Positions 1-7,106 are shown, counted from the stretch's first letter. The stretch: DNA of 8,524 bases from UBA3910 sp964626065 (GCA_964626065.1 CAZVDE010000060.1:1-8524); one strand, 5' to 3'. Made by a program: numbers and translations. The notes: generated by a model not told the origin, from the sequence alone.

Positions 1-65
1 ACGGAAGACAACTGACTGCCCTCCGCAAATGTTTGTCTATAAGAATGATCCTTGACATGACGGAA

Positions 66-88
66 TTACGTGCTTTTCTTACACGTAA
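66..88 (-). terminator. Weak hairpin overlapping the mgtC stop codon
   Basis: TTACGTG (66-72) and CACGTAA (82-88) form a perfect 7-bp stem around a 9-base loop containing the TAA stop of the MgtC-like gene. It is AT-rich and is followed in the transcript by TTCCGTC rather than a U tract, so it is at best a poor intrinsic terminator. It may instead be a 3'-end stabilising structure. Confidence 0.3.
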
Positions 89-735
89 CTCGCCCTTTTC
101 ACCCCGGGCGTTTCCGCTAAATCCGTGACTATTTCTATTCCGCTCGCTTTAGGCGGTAATTCTATCTTGAGATTAAGTTTTGCATCGCCTCCGTCTTCCG
201 AGGCTAGATCAACATTTAGGACACTTGCCTTGTGTTTGGCCAGTACCACAAAAACATTAGCCAATTGGCCGGGGGTATCTTGAATGATTACTGTCAGGAT
301 CTTATGCCTGCTGCTGAGGCGGCTCCATTCAATTCTATAAAAAAACACCAACGTTAAAGCAACCAAGGCAGTGGCAAGAACAGCCGCATAATAGAAGCCG
401 GATCCGACTGCGAGCCCAATGGCTGCCACCGCCCACAGGCTGGCCGCGGTGGTCAAACCTTGCACACTGATGCCTTCTCTCAAAATCGTGCCCGCCCCGA
501 GAAAGCCAATTCCGCTGACCACCTGAGCAGCCATCCTGCCGGGATCATACCGGCCTTCCATGCCCGCAAAAGCATACATGGACAATAGCATTACTAAAGC
601 GGAGCCTGTAGTAACGAGAATATGAGTCCTCAGGCCCGCCGGGCGCCCCATACTTTCCCGTTCCAGGCCAATCAGTCCGCCTAAAATCAAAGCCAAAACG
701 AGGCGTACCGTAATCTCTAGATGAGTTATTGACAA
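79..735 (-). CDS. MgtC/SapB-family inner-membrane protein with C-terminal ACT-like domain
   Basis: This 218-residue protein has the hallmark N-terminus of the MgtC/SapB family: a first membrane helix (about residues 10-24) running into GLIGLERE and RPAGLRTH, then four more hydrophobic segments near 37-57, 70-87, 98-114 and 116-133. Residues 145-218 are soluble and look like an ACT fold, with the TPGQLANV turn-helix at 154-161. Family members affect magnesium homeostasis, membrane potential or survival under low Mg2+, but the biochemical role of most is unsettled, so none is assigned here. The start is TTG at 733-735, chosen because AAAGGGGGG lies seven bases upstream (743-751). The gene sits 180 bases beyond the kinase with hairpins between them, so it is probably transcribed separately from the sugar operon and functionally unrelated to it. 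Family assignment is confident; physiological role is not. Confidence 0.9.
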   Translation of the reverse strand: MSITHLEITVRLVLALILGGLIGLERESMGRPAGLRTHILVTTGSALVMLLSMYAFAGMEGRYDPGRMAAQVVSGIGFLGAGTILREGISVQGLTTAASLWAVAAIGLAVGSGFYYAAVLATALVALTLVFFYRIEWSRLSSRHKILTVIIQDTPGQLANVFVVLAKHKASVLNVDLASEDGGDAKLNLKIELPPKASGIEIVTDLAETPGVKRASYV

Positions 736-742
736 TTACTTG

Positions 743-751
743 CCCCCCTTT
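743..751 (-). promoter_or_regulatory. Ribosome binding site deciding the TTG start of mgtC
   Basis: AAAGGGGGG on the minus strand lies seven bases before TTG at 733-735. No in-frame ATG nearby has a comparable site, so the TTG start is favoured. Confidence 0.6.
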
Positions 752-795
752 ATTCTAACTGCGGTCGCCGACGGCAACTGCCGACGGGCATCTCC

Positions 796-804
796 ATCTT
801 AACA
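796..804 (-). promoter_or_regulatory. Possible extended -10 promoter for mgtC
   Basis: The minus strand reads TGTTAAGAT, which is an extended -10 (TG, one base, then TAAGAT, four of six consensus positions). No good -35 lies 17 bases upstream. Transcription from it would begin near 789 and give a leader of about 55 bases. An overlapping TAAAAT at 806-811 is an alternative. The call is weak and rests on motif resemblance and position only. Confidence 0.3.
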
Positions 805-838
805 TATTTTACCCGCGCCCGTTCGTTTCGTAAAACAG

Positions 839-880
839 AAACGGCCCGCCCACCCACTTTGCCGAGTTTGCAAGCCGTTT
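839..880 (-). terminator. Imperfect hairpin after the kinase gene, candidate operon terminator
   Basis: In minus-strand RNA AAACGGC (874-880) pairs with GCCGTTT (839-845). Directly inside the first arm, TTGC (870-873) pairs with GCAA (859-862) around a 7-base loop, so the two helices could stack with a 13-base bulge rich in G. The RNA then continues CTGTTTTAC, a short broken U tract. It is placed where the catabolic operon should end, 36 bases after the kinase stop, but is weaker than the textbook terminator at the other end of the window. The second arm can also join a competing hairpin at 824-843. Confidence 0.4.
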
Positions 881-915
881 TTCATATTACTCATCTTACT
901 AGAAGAGCACAGTCA

Positions 916-1869
916 TTAGTCCCGAATCGGCGGCATACCCCCCGGTTGGGAAAGAATTATTTTGGCGCATTCTGTCGCCTTGACTCCTATCGTACGCAGC
1001 GCCGCTGCATCGAGGGCTAATAGAGCAGACCTATCCCCCACCCCCAAATCGATTAAGGATGCTAAAACACCGGCTATGAAGGCATCTCCACCCCCGGTTG
1101 TATCCACAACCTCTACCTCGGGGGCCGGAATGTTACAGCTGCGAGTGGGGGTCATGAGCCTCGCCCCCCGCGGGCCCTCCGTGTAAGCGATCAATTTAAC
1201 ACCATAACGAAAGAAATCCTCTGGTCTTACAAGTTCGGGATCGATATTTTCATTTATCCAACCCAGATCTTCATCGCTGATTTTCAAGACATCCACTCGG
1301 TCCAACACCCGCACCGCTTGACGGGCCGCCGCGGGATTGATTTGCAGAATATCGGGCCTAATATTAATATCGTAAGAGCGAATGATACAATTAGACGCTA
1401 CCAATTCCAGCAGCCTATTTGCGGCCTTTACCCCGTTTTCGAAGACATGCATCACCGAGCCAAAATGAAAAACACCCAGATTAGGGGGTAAGTTATCAAG
1501 CACAAATTCCTTTTCTAAAACAGAACCGCCAAGGTAGAGCCGAAAGCGCCTTTCACCGGTTGGAGCCAGCAGCACCATGGCCAGTGCGGTTTTTGAATTT
1601 TCGTGTGTTAAACTGAGGCTCAGATCTATTCCCCGCTCCGCTAAGATGCGCCTGAATCGGCTTCCAAGGGGATCGTCAGAAAAATTACTGATCAAGTAGA
1701 CGGGTAGGCCCATGTGTGCCAAATTGGCCGCTACATTAGCCGGTGCACCCCCGGGCGCCCCGGCAAACTGAAAGTAGCCATTATCATCTCCATAGGCGGC
1801 CATCCCGTTGGAGAACAGGTCCACAAGTGTTTCTCCGAAAACCAGGATGGATTTCTCTTCTGTTTTCAT
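916..1869 (-). CDS. PfkB-family sugar kinase, fructokinase-like
   Basis: This ribokinase/PfkB-family enzyme has about 317 residues, the usual length, and should phosphorylate a ketose with ATP in the cytoplasm. Counting from a GTG at 1876-1878, the N-terminal signature FAGAPGGAPANVA lies at residues 38-50. The C-terminal signature DTTGGGDAF at 259-267 carries the anion hole and the catalytic base Asp265. The GGAPANVA form and the DINIRP segment near 170-175 are typical of fructokinases (ScrK type) rather than of ribokinase or adenosine kinase. Together with two polyol dehydrogenases upstream, fructose or a related ketose made from a sugar alcohol is the likely substrate; 2-keto-3-deoxygluconate kinase is a less likely alternative because no sugar-acid dehydratase or KDPG-type aldolase is present. 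The start used is ATG at 1867-1869; GTG at 1876-1878 is also possible, since GGGAAAGA lies close before it. It is the last gene of the operon, 28 bases after the dehydrogenase. Confidence 0.88.
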   Translation of the reverse strand: MKTEEKSILVFGETLVDLFSNGMAAYGDDNGYFQFAGAPGGAPANVAANLAHMGLPVYLISNFSDDPLGSRFRRILAERGIDLSLSLTHENSKTALAMVLLAPTGERRFRLYLGGSVLEKEFVLDNLPPNLGVFHFGSVMHVFENGVKAANRLLELVASNCIIRSYDINIRPDILQINPAAARQAVRVLDRVDVLKISDEDLGWINENIDPELVRPEDFFRYGVKLIAYTEGPRGARLMTPTRSCNIPAPEVEVVDTTGGGDAFIAGVLASLIDLGVGDRSALLALDAAALRTIGVKATECAKIILSQPGGMPPIRD

Positions 1870-1897
1870 TAAGCTCACTCTTTCCCACAGCTTTTCT

Positions 1898-2884
1898 TTA
1901 AAACTCCACGATAATTTTCAGGACAGAGGCTTTTCCAACTAAATCAATCCCACTCGCGAATTGGTTTAACTGTAGCCTGTGAGTGATCAACTTATCCACT
2001 ACCACGAAATTGTCCTGCAGCAAATTTAAAGCCTGCCTAATACCGGCTTTAAGAGAAAAAGCACCGGCAATGCGGATGTCCCGGCGATAAATATCATAAG
2101 GCTCGATTGTGATTCTGTCCTTGGGATTGGCCACACCAAAATAAATAATGCTGCCAGAGGTTGCAGTGAACGCGGGAAGCCCTTCAATGACCTTCAGCAC
2201 ACCCGTCGCATCCACAACTACGTCATACTGCTCATTGTGAGATTTAGCCTCCACATCTGTCAAGACTTGCCGAGCACCTAATTCTTTACCAATCCGAAGC
2301 CTTTCGGAGTGAAGATCGACCATGGCTACACTGGATATGCCGATTAAAGGAAGGCTCTGCAGCATCAGCAACCCCATCGGCCCGGCGCCAAAAATCAAGG
2401 CACGGCCGCCGGGATAACGGGGAATCTGAGTGAGGGCATGCAGCACGCAGGCCAATGGTTCGGCAAAAACGGCGCGGTCAAAGGGCACATTCTTAAGCAG
2501 GTGAATGTTCGATTCCTTTACAGCCGCATATTCCGCAAACCCTCCCGGAACGGTAACGCCATACGCGTCCAGTGTCCGACACTGGTTTTGGTGATTGGAG
2601 TGGCAGGCCGGGCATAAGCCGCAAGGAACATTGGGGTCCACCACCACAGGCTTGCCAACCCAATCGGGATTCACCCCCGGACCTACCTCCACCACTGTGC
2701 CTGCAAATTCATGCCCCGGGATTACCGGGTATTCAGCATGGAAGTTGCCTTCGTAAATGTTCACATCCGTATGGCATAAGCCGCTTGCTTCTATTTTGAG
2801 CAGAGCCTCACCGGGTCTCGCTTTGGGCCTGGGCACATCAATGTAAGAAATCTTATGAGGTACTTCAATTTGGATTGCCTTCAT
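1898..2884 (-). CDS. Zinc-dependent medium-chain alcohol/polyol dehydrogenase (second of pair)
   Basis: This 328-residue cytoplasmic enzyme of the zinc MDR superfamily probably oxidises a secondary hydroxyl of a sugar alcohol with NAD+. The catalytic zinc site is intact: Cys37 in GLCHTD, His58 and Glu59 in GHE, and Glu142 in EPLACVLHA. The structural zinc loop has four cysteines at 88, 91, 94 and 102. The Rossmann motif GAGPMG lies at 166-171, and Asp190 at the end of the next strand suggests NAD rather than NADP. The ATG at 2882-2884 directly abuts the TAA of the preceding dehydrogenase, and its ribosome site GGGGAGGG lies inside the end of that gene, which implies translational coupling. 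Relatives include sorbitol, arabitol and arabitol-phosphate dehydrogenases. The fold and chemistry are certain; the substrate is inferred from the ABC transporter and the ketose kinase on either side. Confidence 0.9.
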   Translation of the reverse strand: MKAIQIEVPHKISYIDVPRPKARPGEALLKIEASGLCHTDVNIYEGNFHAEYPVIPGHEFAGTVVEVGPGVNPDWVGKPVVVDPNVPCGLCPACHSNHQNQCRTLDAYGVTVPGGFAEYAAVKESNIHLLKNVPFDRAVFAEPLACVLHALTQIPRYPGGRALIFGAGPMGLLMLQSLPLIGISSVAMVDLHSERLRIGKELGARQVLTDVEAKSHNEQYDVVVDATGVLKVIEGLPAFTATSGSIIYFGVANPKDRITIEPYDIYRRDIRIAGAFSLKAGIRQALNLLQDNFVVVDKLITHRLQLNQFASGIDLVGKASVLKIIVEF

Positions 2885-3904
2885 TTACTTACCCTCCCCA
2901 ATTTCCACAAGCACTTTCAGTGTTTCATCGGGTTCCGCGGCCAACGTCTCAAAACCCCGCTGTACATCCCGGAGTGGGAAGCGGTGCGTTATTAATTTGG
3001 TTAGCGCGGGGATCTGGCCAACAATCCTTAAAGCCTCGTAATAATCTTCTTTAGTGTACATTAAAGATCCCAGCATGTTAATCTCTTTATCTTGTACCAA
3101 GCCCATGTTCACCTCGACATTTTCTTCGAATACACCGAGAATGACTACATTACCGCCTTTATAGGTATAAGAAATGGCCTGATCCACCGTTTCCTTCACC
3201 CCCACACATTCAAAGGTAGAAGCCAATCTGGCCACATTTTTGTCGAGCCAAGAACCTAAACTGTGTTCGCGGGGATTTAAAACATAATCCGCCCCTAACT
3301 CCTCGGCTAGCTGCAACCTTTTTGCTTGGAAGTCGGTAACGATTATTTCGCCCGCTCCATAGGCTTTCAAAGTGGCAGCTACCATCAGACCGATCGTGCC
3401 CGCCCCCAAAACTAATACGGATTGGCCGGCGATATGAGGCACCCGCCGCACAGCGTGAACCGCTACTGCTAAGGGTTCCACTAACACACCCTGATCCCAG
3501 CTGCATGTGTCGGGTAAAAGGAAGATCATTTCTTTCGGTGCAACCACATATTGCGCAAAGGCCCCCGGCGCTTGACAGCCGATAACCCTTAATGTCTCAC
3601 AAATGTTGAATCTGCCCGTACGGCAATTATAACAACTGCCGCAGACTAACGAAGGTAAGACCGTGACTCTTTTTTTTAGCAGTTCGCTCGACCCGTCACC
3701 CGTTTCCAGCACGATCCCCACGAATTCATGGCCGGGAACAATCGGAAAAGAGATAAAAGGATGCTTACCATAATAGGCGTGAATATCAGAACCGCAAATT
3801 CCCGCTTGCACCACTTGAATTAATACTTCGTTCTTTTTCGGGATCGGTTTTTCTACCGTTTCCAGAACAAATTTACTGGGCGCCACTAAGTTTGTTTGTA
3901 GCAC
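2885..3904 (-). CDS. Zinc-dependent medium-chain dehydrogenase, RspB/LgoD/sorbitol-dehydrogenase-like (first of pair)
   Basis: This 339-residue zinc MDR enzyme has a complete catalytic site (Cys37 in GICGSD, His59 and Glu60 in GHE, Glu143 in VEPLAVAVHA), structural-zinc cysteines at 88, 91, 94 and 102, and Rossmann motif GAGTIG at 167-172 followed by Asp191, pointing to NAD. The CGSDIHAYYG start, the HAVRR segment and the MLGSLMYT stretch in the C-terminal half recall RspB and L-galactonate dehydrogenase LgoD as well as sorbitol and threonine dehydrogenases, so an acid-sugar substrate is also conceivable. The start is GTG at 3902-3904, eight bases after GGGAGGAG (3913-3920). It lies 21 bases after the second permease and runs stop-to-start into the next dehydrogenase. 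The cysteine numbering is the same as in its neighbour although the sequences are quite different, so the pair most likely handles two substrates or two steps. Confidence 0.9.
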   Translation of the reverse strand: MLQTNLVAPSKFVLETVEKPIPKKNEVLIQVVQAGICGSDIHAYYGKHPFISFPIVPGHEFVGIVLETGDGSSELLKKRVTVLPSLVCGSCYNCRTGRFNICETLRVIGCQAPGAFAQYVVAPKEMIFLLPDTCSWDQGVLVEPLAVAVHAVRRVPHIAGQSVLVLGAGTIGLMVAATLKAYGAGEIIVTDFQAKRLQLAEELGADYVLNPREHSLGSWLDKNVARLASTFECVGVKETVDQAISYTYKGGNVVILGVFEENVEVNMGLVQDKEINMLGSLMYTKEDYYEALRIVGQIPALTKLITHRFPLRDVQRGFETLAAEPDETLKVLVEIGEGK

Positions 3905-3925
3905 TGCTTTTTCTCCTCCCTTGCG

Positions 3926-4768
3926 TTATTCTTTGATTGCCCCAAAGGTCAAACCGGTGATTAAATGTTTTCGGACCAATATGGCGAAGATGACAGAAGG
4001 TAAAACGGTGATGGTTGCGGCAGCCGACATCTCGCCCCATACCACCCCTTGGAAAGTTAAAAACTGGGTAACAATCGTGGGCAGGGTGCGAGCATCAGTT
4101 GTAGTCAGGAATAGGGCAAAGGTAAATTCGTTCCACGATTGAATCAAACATAAAATACTGGTGGCCGCCAAGCCGTTGGCCACTAACGGCACAATCAGGC
4201 CGCTAAAAACCTGAAACCGCGAACAACCGTCAATCATGGCTGCCTCATCAATCTGAACCGGGATTTCATCTATAAACCCTTTCAACATCCATACCGCAAA
4301 GGGAACATTAAAGGATAGGTAGGCAATAATCAAGACAAGCCTAGTATCCAAAATGCCTATAAAGCTGCCAAGAAAAAAGTAAGGAATTACCACCGCAATA
4401 GCGGGGGCCATGCGTACACTCAAAATCCAAAAGGATATATCCTTCTTGCCCTTGAAACTAAAACGCGATAGGGCATAAGCCGCCGGGGTCGCAATCAAAA
4501 GAGAAACAAACACTGAACAGATCACAACCACCAGGCTGTTTAGGGAATAGGTGCCAAAGATACCGCGGTTTAAGAGATCCCGATAGTTATTGAATGTGGG
4601 CGTAAAAAACCATAAGGGCGGAATGGCAAACGTTTGCATTCTATCCTTAAAGGACATGCCAACCATCCACAGGAACGGAAACAAGAAAGCGAATGCGATT
4701 AGCAGTGTTCCCAAAATATCGACGGTGAAATCGAAGTACCTCGATCTTTTGATCTTAGCGAGATTCAA
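3926..4768 (-). CDS. Carbohydrate ABC transporter permease, MalG type
   Basis: This inner-membrane subunit of about 280 residues belongs to the CUT1 (MalG-like) family, with roughly six membrane segments starting near residues 17-40. The EAA loop that docks to the ATPase is clear around residues 169-196, with EAAMIDG as core. The partner MalF-type permease lies just upstream, 36-39 bases away, and the binding protein precedes that. Two consecutive TTG codons (4769-4771 and 4766-4768) are candidate starts. The second is used because AAAGGGGGG (4775-4783) then has a normal 6-base spacing, whereas the first would leave only three. Transport is predicted for a sugar or polyol from gene context. 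The ATP-binding subunit is absent from the window. Confidence 0.92.
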   Translation of the reverse strand: MNLAKIKRSRYFDFTVDILGTLLIAFAFLFPFLWMVGMSFKDRMQTFAIPPLWFFTPTFNNYRDLLNRGIFGTYSLNSLVVVICSVFVSLLIATPAAYALSRFSFKGKKDISFWILSVRMAPAIAVVIPYFFLGSFIGILDTRLVLIIAYLSFNVPFAVWMLKGFIDEIPVQIDEAAMIDGCSRFQVFSGLIVPLVANGLAATSILCLIQSWNEFTFALFLTTTDARTLPTIVTQFLTFQGVVWGEMSAAATITVLPSVIFAILVRKHLITGLTFGAIKE

Positions 4769-4807
4769 CAAATGCCCCCCTTTCCAACAAAAAAACGGAC
4801 GTGAACT

Positions 4808-5683
4808 TTAGGCAACACCCGGTTTCTCATCCATCACTTTAATCAAAATCTGACTCATGCCGATGATAATTACGAGTAGTAAGACCGCTATTGCGGATGC
4901 GCGTCCTACCATTCCGGTATGATAAAACCCGGTCCGGTAGATCAGCATCGAAATCAGCTCCGTTGCATCGGCAGGGCCTCCCCCGGTAAGCGAAAAAATT
5001 ACATCAAACATTTTCAGGGCGTCCATTCCCCGCAGCAGCAAAGCAATCATTATTATTGGCCTCAACAGCGGCAAGGTTATATGACGGGTCATCTGCAGCG
5101 GCGAGGCACCGTCTACCATTGCGGCCTCGAAGGGAGTTTGAGGCAATGCACTCAGCCCCGCGAGCAGTATGAGCGCCACAAAAGGAGTCCACTGCCACAC
5201 CTCCACGACAATCGCAGAAAAAAGGGCCAAAGAATAACTGTACCAATTAGGCTCTAGGCCGATAAAACCTAGAAAGTAGTTGACGATGCCATAGATTGGG
5301 TTGAAATAAAGCCGCCAGATCAATCCCGCTATACTGGGCGTTACCGTCATGGGAATGATCAAGATGCCAACCAAAATTCCTTTCCAAATCAACGTTTTCC
5401 TGGAAAGGAAAAGAGCAATCAAAAACCCGAAAAAGAACTGTAGGCCCACGGAAACGAAAGTGTAGATGAGTGTGCGCTTAAGCGCCGCCAAAAAAAGTGG
5501 ATTCTTAACGACGTACAGAAAGTTTTGCACACCGATAAAACGCCGGGCATCCCACGGGTATCCCAATTCCCAGTGGTGCAGTGATGTGAAAAACAAAAAC
5601 AGGGTCGGCACAATAGTTATCACAAAAAGAACGATCAAGCTGGGGGCGAGCCAGGAGTACGGTGATTTAAGAAACCTCTTCAT
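4808..5683 (-). CDS. Carbohydrate ABC transporter permease, MalF type
   Basis: This inner-membrane permease of the CUT1 (MalF/UgpA-like) family has about 291 residues and the short N-terminus usual for Gram-positive versions, without the large periplasmic insert of E. coli MalF. The first membrane helix spans about residues 10-34. The EAA loop reads FEAAMVDGASP at about 185-195, followed by TLPLLRP, and FSLTGGGP follows near 230-237, a typical family motif. The start used is ATG at 5681-5683, seven bases after GAGGT. A GTG at 5690-5692 would add three residues but overlaps that ribosome site, so it is unlikely. It pairs with the MalG-type permease downstream and lies 71 bases after the binding-protein gene, across a stable hairpin. 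Confidence 0.92.
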   Translation of the reverse strand: MKRFLKSPYSWLAPSLIVLFVITIVPTLFLFFTSLHHWELGYPWDARRFIGVQNFLYVVKNPLFLAALKRTLIYTFVSVGLQFFFGFLIALFLSRKTLIWKGILVGILIIPMTVTPSIAGLIWRLYFNPIYGIVNYFLGFIGLEPNWYSYSLALFSAIVVEVWQWTPFVALILLAGLSALPQTPFEAAMVDGASPLQMTRHITLPLLRPIIMIALLLRGMDALKMFDVIFSLTGGGPADATELISMLIYRTGFYHTGMVGRASAIAVLLLVIIIGMSQILIKVMDEKPGVA

Positions 5684-5702
5684 ACAAAGCACCTCATTTA
5701 GA

Positions 5703-5731
5703 AGGCAGCGGCGGATATTCCACCACTGCCT
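5703..5731 (-). promoter_or_regulatory. Intercistronic RNA hairpin between binding-protein and permease genes
   Basis: In minus-strand RNA AGGCAGTGGTGGA (5719-5731) pairs along all 13 positions with TCCGCCGCTGCCT (5703-5715) around a 3-base loop, including two G-U pairs. On the plus strand those two positions would be A-C mismatches, so the structure fits RNA from the operon. No U tract follows (TCTAAATGAGG), so it is not a full terminator. Such hairpins after binding-protein genes commonly protect the upstream message from 3' exonucleases and let the binding protein be made in excess over the permeases. It lies 19 bases before the ATG of the first permease. Confidence 0.65.
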
Positions 5732-5754
5732 ATCATAAACTGACGGCGGGATCC

Positions 5755-7092
5755 TTAGTAACCTGCCGCTTTCAGAATATCCTGAACCTCTGCAGCTGCC
5801 CTTTTAGCCGCTTCTTCCGCCGAAAGCTGTCCAGTTAAGGCTAACGACGCGTTTAAGCCTAAAGCCTCACCAATCCGCGGCCATTCAGGAATACGAGGCC
5901 GCCAGTCTATACCTTTATCCACTAAAATCTCGGCATAATCCAAAGACTTAAGAACCTGTGGGAAATACGGATACAAAGCGATAAAGCCGGGATCTTCCAG
6001 AATCGAAATCCTGGTCACTACTCCACCGCTAGCTACATAATCTTCCGCTTTGGCTTCACTGGTCATGAAGGTGATAAAGGCCCACGCAGCTTCTGCTTTC
6101 TTGCTGCTTGCAGAGATGGCTAAATTCCAACCGGCAACAGCTGCTCCATTGCCTTCCGGGCCTGCCGGAGGCGCAAGATAGCCCACATTCCCCGCAACTT
6201 TGGATTTGGTGGGATCCTCTATCCAAGGAGCCAAGGCTGTTGCATCGAACCACATGGCGGCTAAGCCCTGCATGAATGTTGTGGTTGCCTCCTCGTGGCT
6301 AAAGTTCTCAATTCCTGTAGGCGCAAACTTCATCAAATCAACAAAGTACTGTAAGGACTCTATTGTTTCGGGCGAATCCACCGCTACATCGAAAGTGCCG
6401 GGGTAAAATACATTGCCCCCAAAGGGGTATAGGCTTTGGAACCATCCGTAGACAATGTGGTGGCCGCGGCGTCCCCTCATGGAAATACCGGAGAGGCCGT
6501 CCTCTTTACCGTGGAAAAACGCGGCCGCTTCCATTAAATCATCAAAGGTTTTGATTGACGCGGGATCATAATCGTATTTTTCGAATAGGTCTTTGCGGTA
6601 AGCGATAAAAGCCGATTCTCCGGCGGAAGGAATACCGTAGACCTTATCATCGAACATTCCAAGGCCCTTGCTGTAAGCGGGTACTATGTCCTCATAGTTA
6701 AACCATTTCGGTGTCTTGCTCGGATCGTTGAGATATTCATCTAGGGGAACGATGACGCGTCGGGCCGCGAATTCCCCAATCCAACAGACGTCCATCATCA
6801 GTACATCGTAACGAGCTGTTCTGGCCGCATGTTCAGTAAGGATCTTATCGTGGAGGTAGATTTCCTCCATGATGTCCCAGCGGACTTTAATGCCCGTCAA
6901 CTCCTCAAATTCATCCACCATTAAACGAAATGCTTCAGAGGATGGGTGCGTTGCCATGGCAACTGTAATCTCTGTACCACCCAGATCTTTTTTGACTTGT
7001 TCTCCCCAAACGGCCGGTGATTCAGCACAAACGGTAGCAGAAAGCACTAAAACCGTCAACACTACAAGAGACAAAACAACAGATCTCTTCAC
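5755..7092 (-). CDS. ABC transporter extracellular solute-binding protein, family 1 (sugar/polyol)
   Basis: This 445-residue protein is an extracytoplasmic binding protein of solute-binding family 1 (MalE-like). It starts with MKRS, a hydrophobic core at about 5-20 and a likely signal peptidase I site after VCA (residue 23). Cys22 is preceded by A-T-V, which does not fit a lipobox, so lipid anchoring is doubtful. The mature part shows family patterns: an opening strand EITVAMATHPS (41-51), MDVCWIGEFAARRVIVPLDE (100-119), YGIP (152-155), the GGNVF region (225-229), and GWNLAISASSKK (321-332) before the C-terminal helices. Ligand residues cannot be assigned with confidence; a sugar alcohol or sugar is inferred from the downstream dehydrogenases and kinase. 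The start is GTG at 7090-7092, six bases after a perfect AAGGAGGT. It is the first structural gene after the LacI regulator, 74 bases away with no terminator visible between them. Confidence 0.92.
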   Translation of the reverse strand: MKRSVVLSLVVLTVLVLSATVCAESPAVWGEQVKKDLGGTEITVAMATHPSSEAFRLMVDEFEELTGIKVRWDIMEEIYLHDKILTEHAARTARYDVLMMDVCWIGEFAARRVIVPLDEYLNDPSKTPKWFNYEDIVPAYSKGLGMFDDKVYGIPSAGESAFIAYRKDLFEKYDYDPASIKTFDDLMEAAAFFHGKEDGLSGISMRGRRGHHIVYGWFQSLYPFGGNVFYPGTFDVAVDSPETIESLQYFVDLMKFAPTGIENFSHEEATTTFMQGLAAMWFDATALAPWIEDPTKSKVAGNVGYLAPPAGPEGNGAAVAGWNLAISASSKKAEAAWAFITFMTSEAKAEDYVASGGVVTRISILEDPGFIALYPYFPQVLKSLDYAEILVDKGIDWRPRIPEWPRIGEALGLNASLALTGQLSAEEAAKRAAAEVQDILKAAGY

Positions 7093-7098
7093 TTTTTT

Positions 7099-7106
7099 AC
7101 CTCCTT
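7099..7106 (-). promoter_or_regulatory. Consensus ribosome binding site for the solute-binding protein
   Basis: AAGGAGGT on the minus strand, six bases before the GTG start at 7090-7092, is a near-perfect Shine-Dalgarno site. It is the strongest in the operon and suits high synthesis of the binding protein. Confidence 0.75.

Noticed and set aside
1..58. Short open frame on the minus strand from ATG at 56-58 running off the left edge, and a plus-strand frame ending at 55
   Set aside because: Only about 18-19 codons are visible, no ribosome site precedes the ATG, and the residues resemble no family I recognise.
767..787. Direct repeat GCCGACGG twice (767-774 and 780-787) in the mgtC leader
   Set aside because: Eight bases with a 13-base period and internal self-complementarity in a GC-rich patch; too short to call a regulatory site without conservation data.
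736..915. M-box (Mg2+) riboswitch ahead of mgtC
   Set aside because: The 180-base leader shows hairpins but none of the conserved M-box core I could recognise, and a promoter candidate lies within it, leaving too short a leader.
4919..5257. Plus-strand open frame of 112 codons inside the MalF-type permease gene
   Set aside because: It is antisense to a clear conserved permease, is rich in Gln, Arg and His in a shadow-like way, and has no supporting context.
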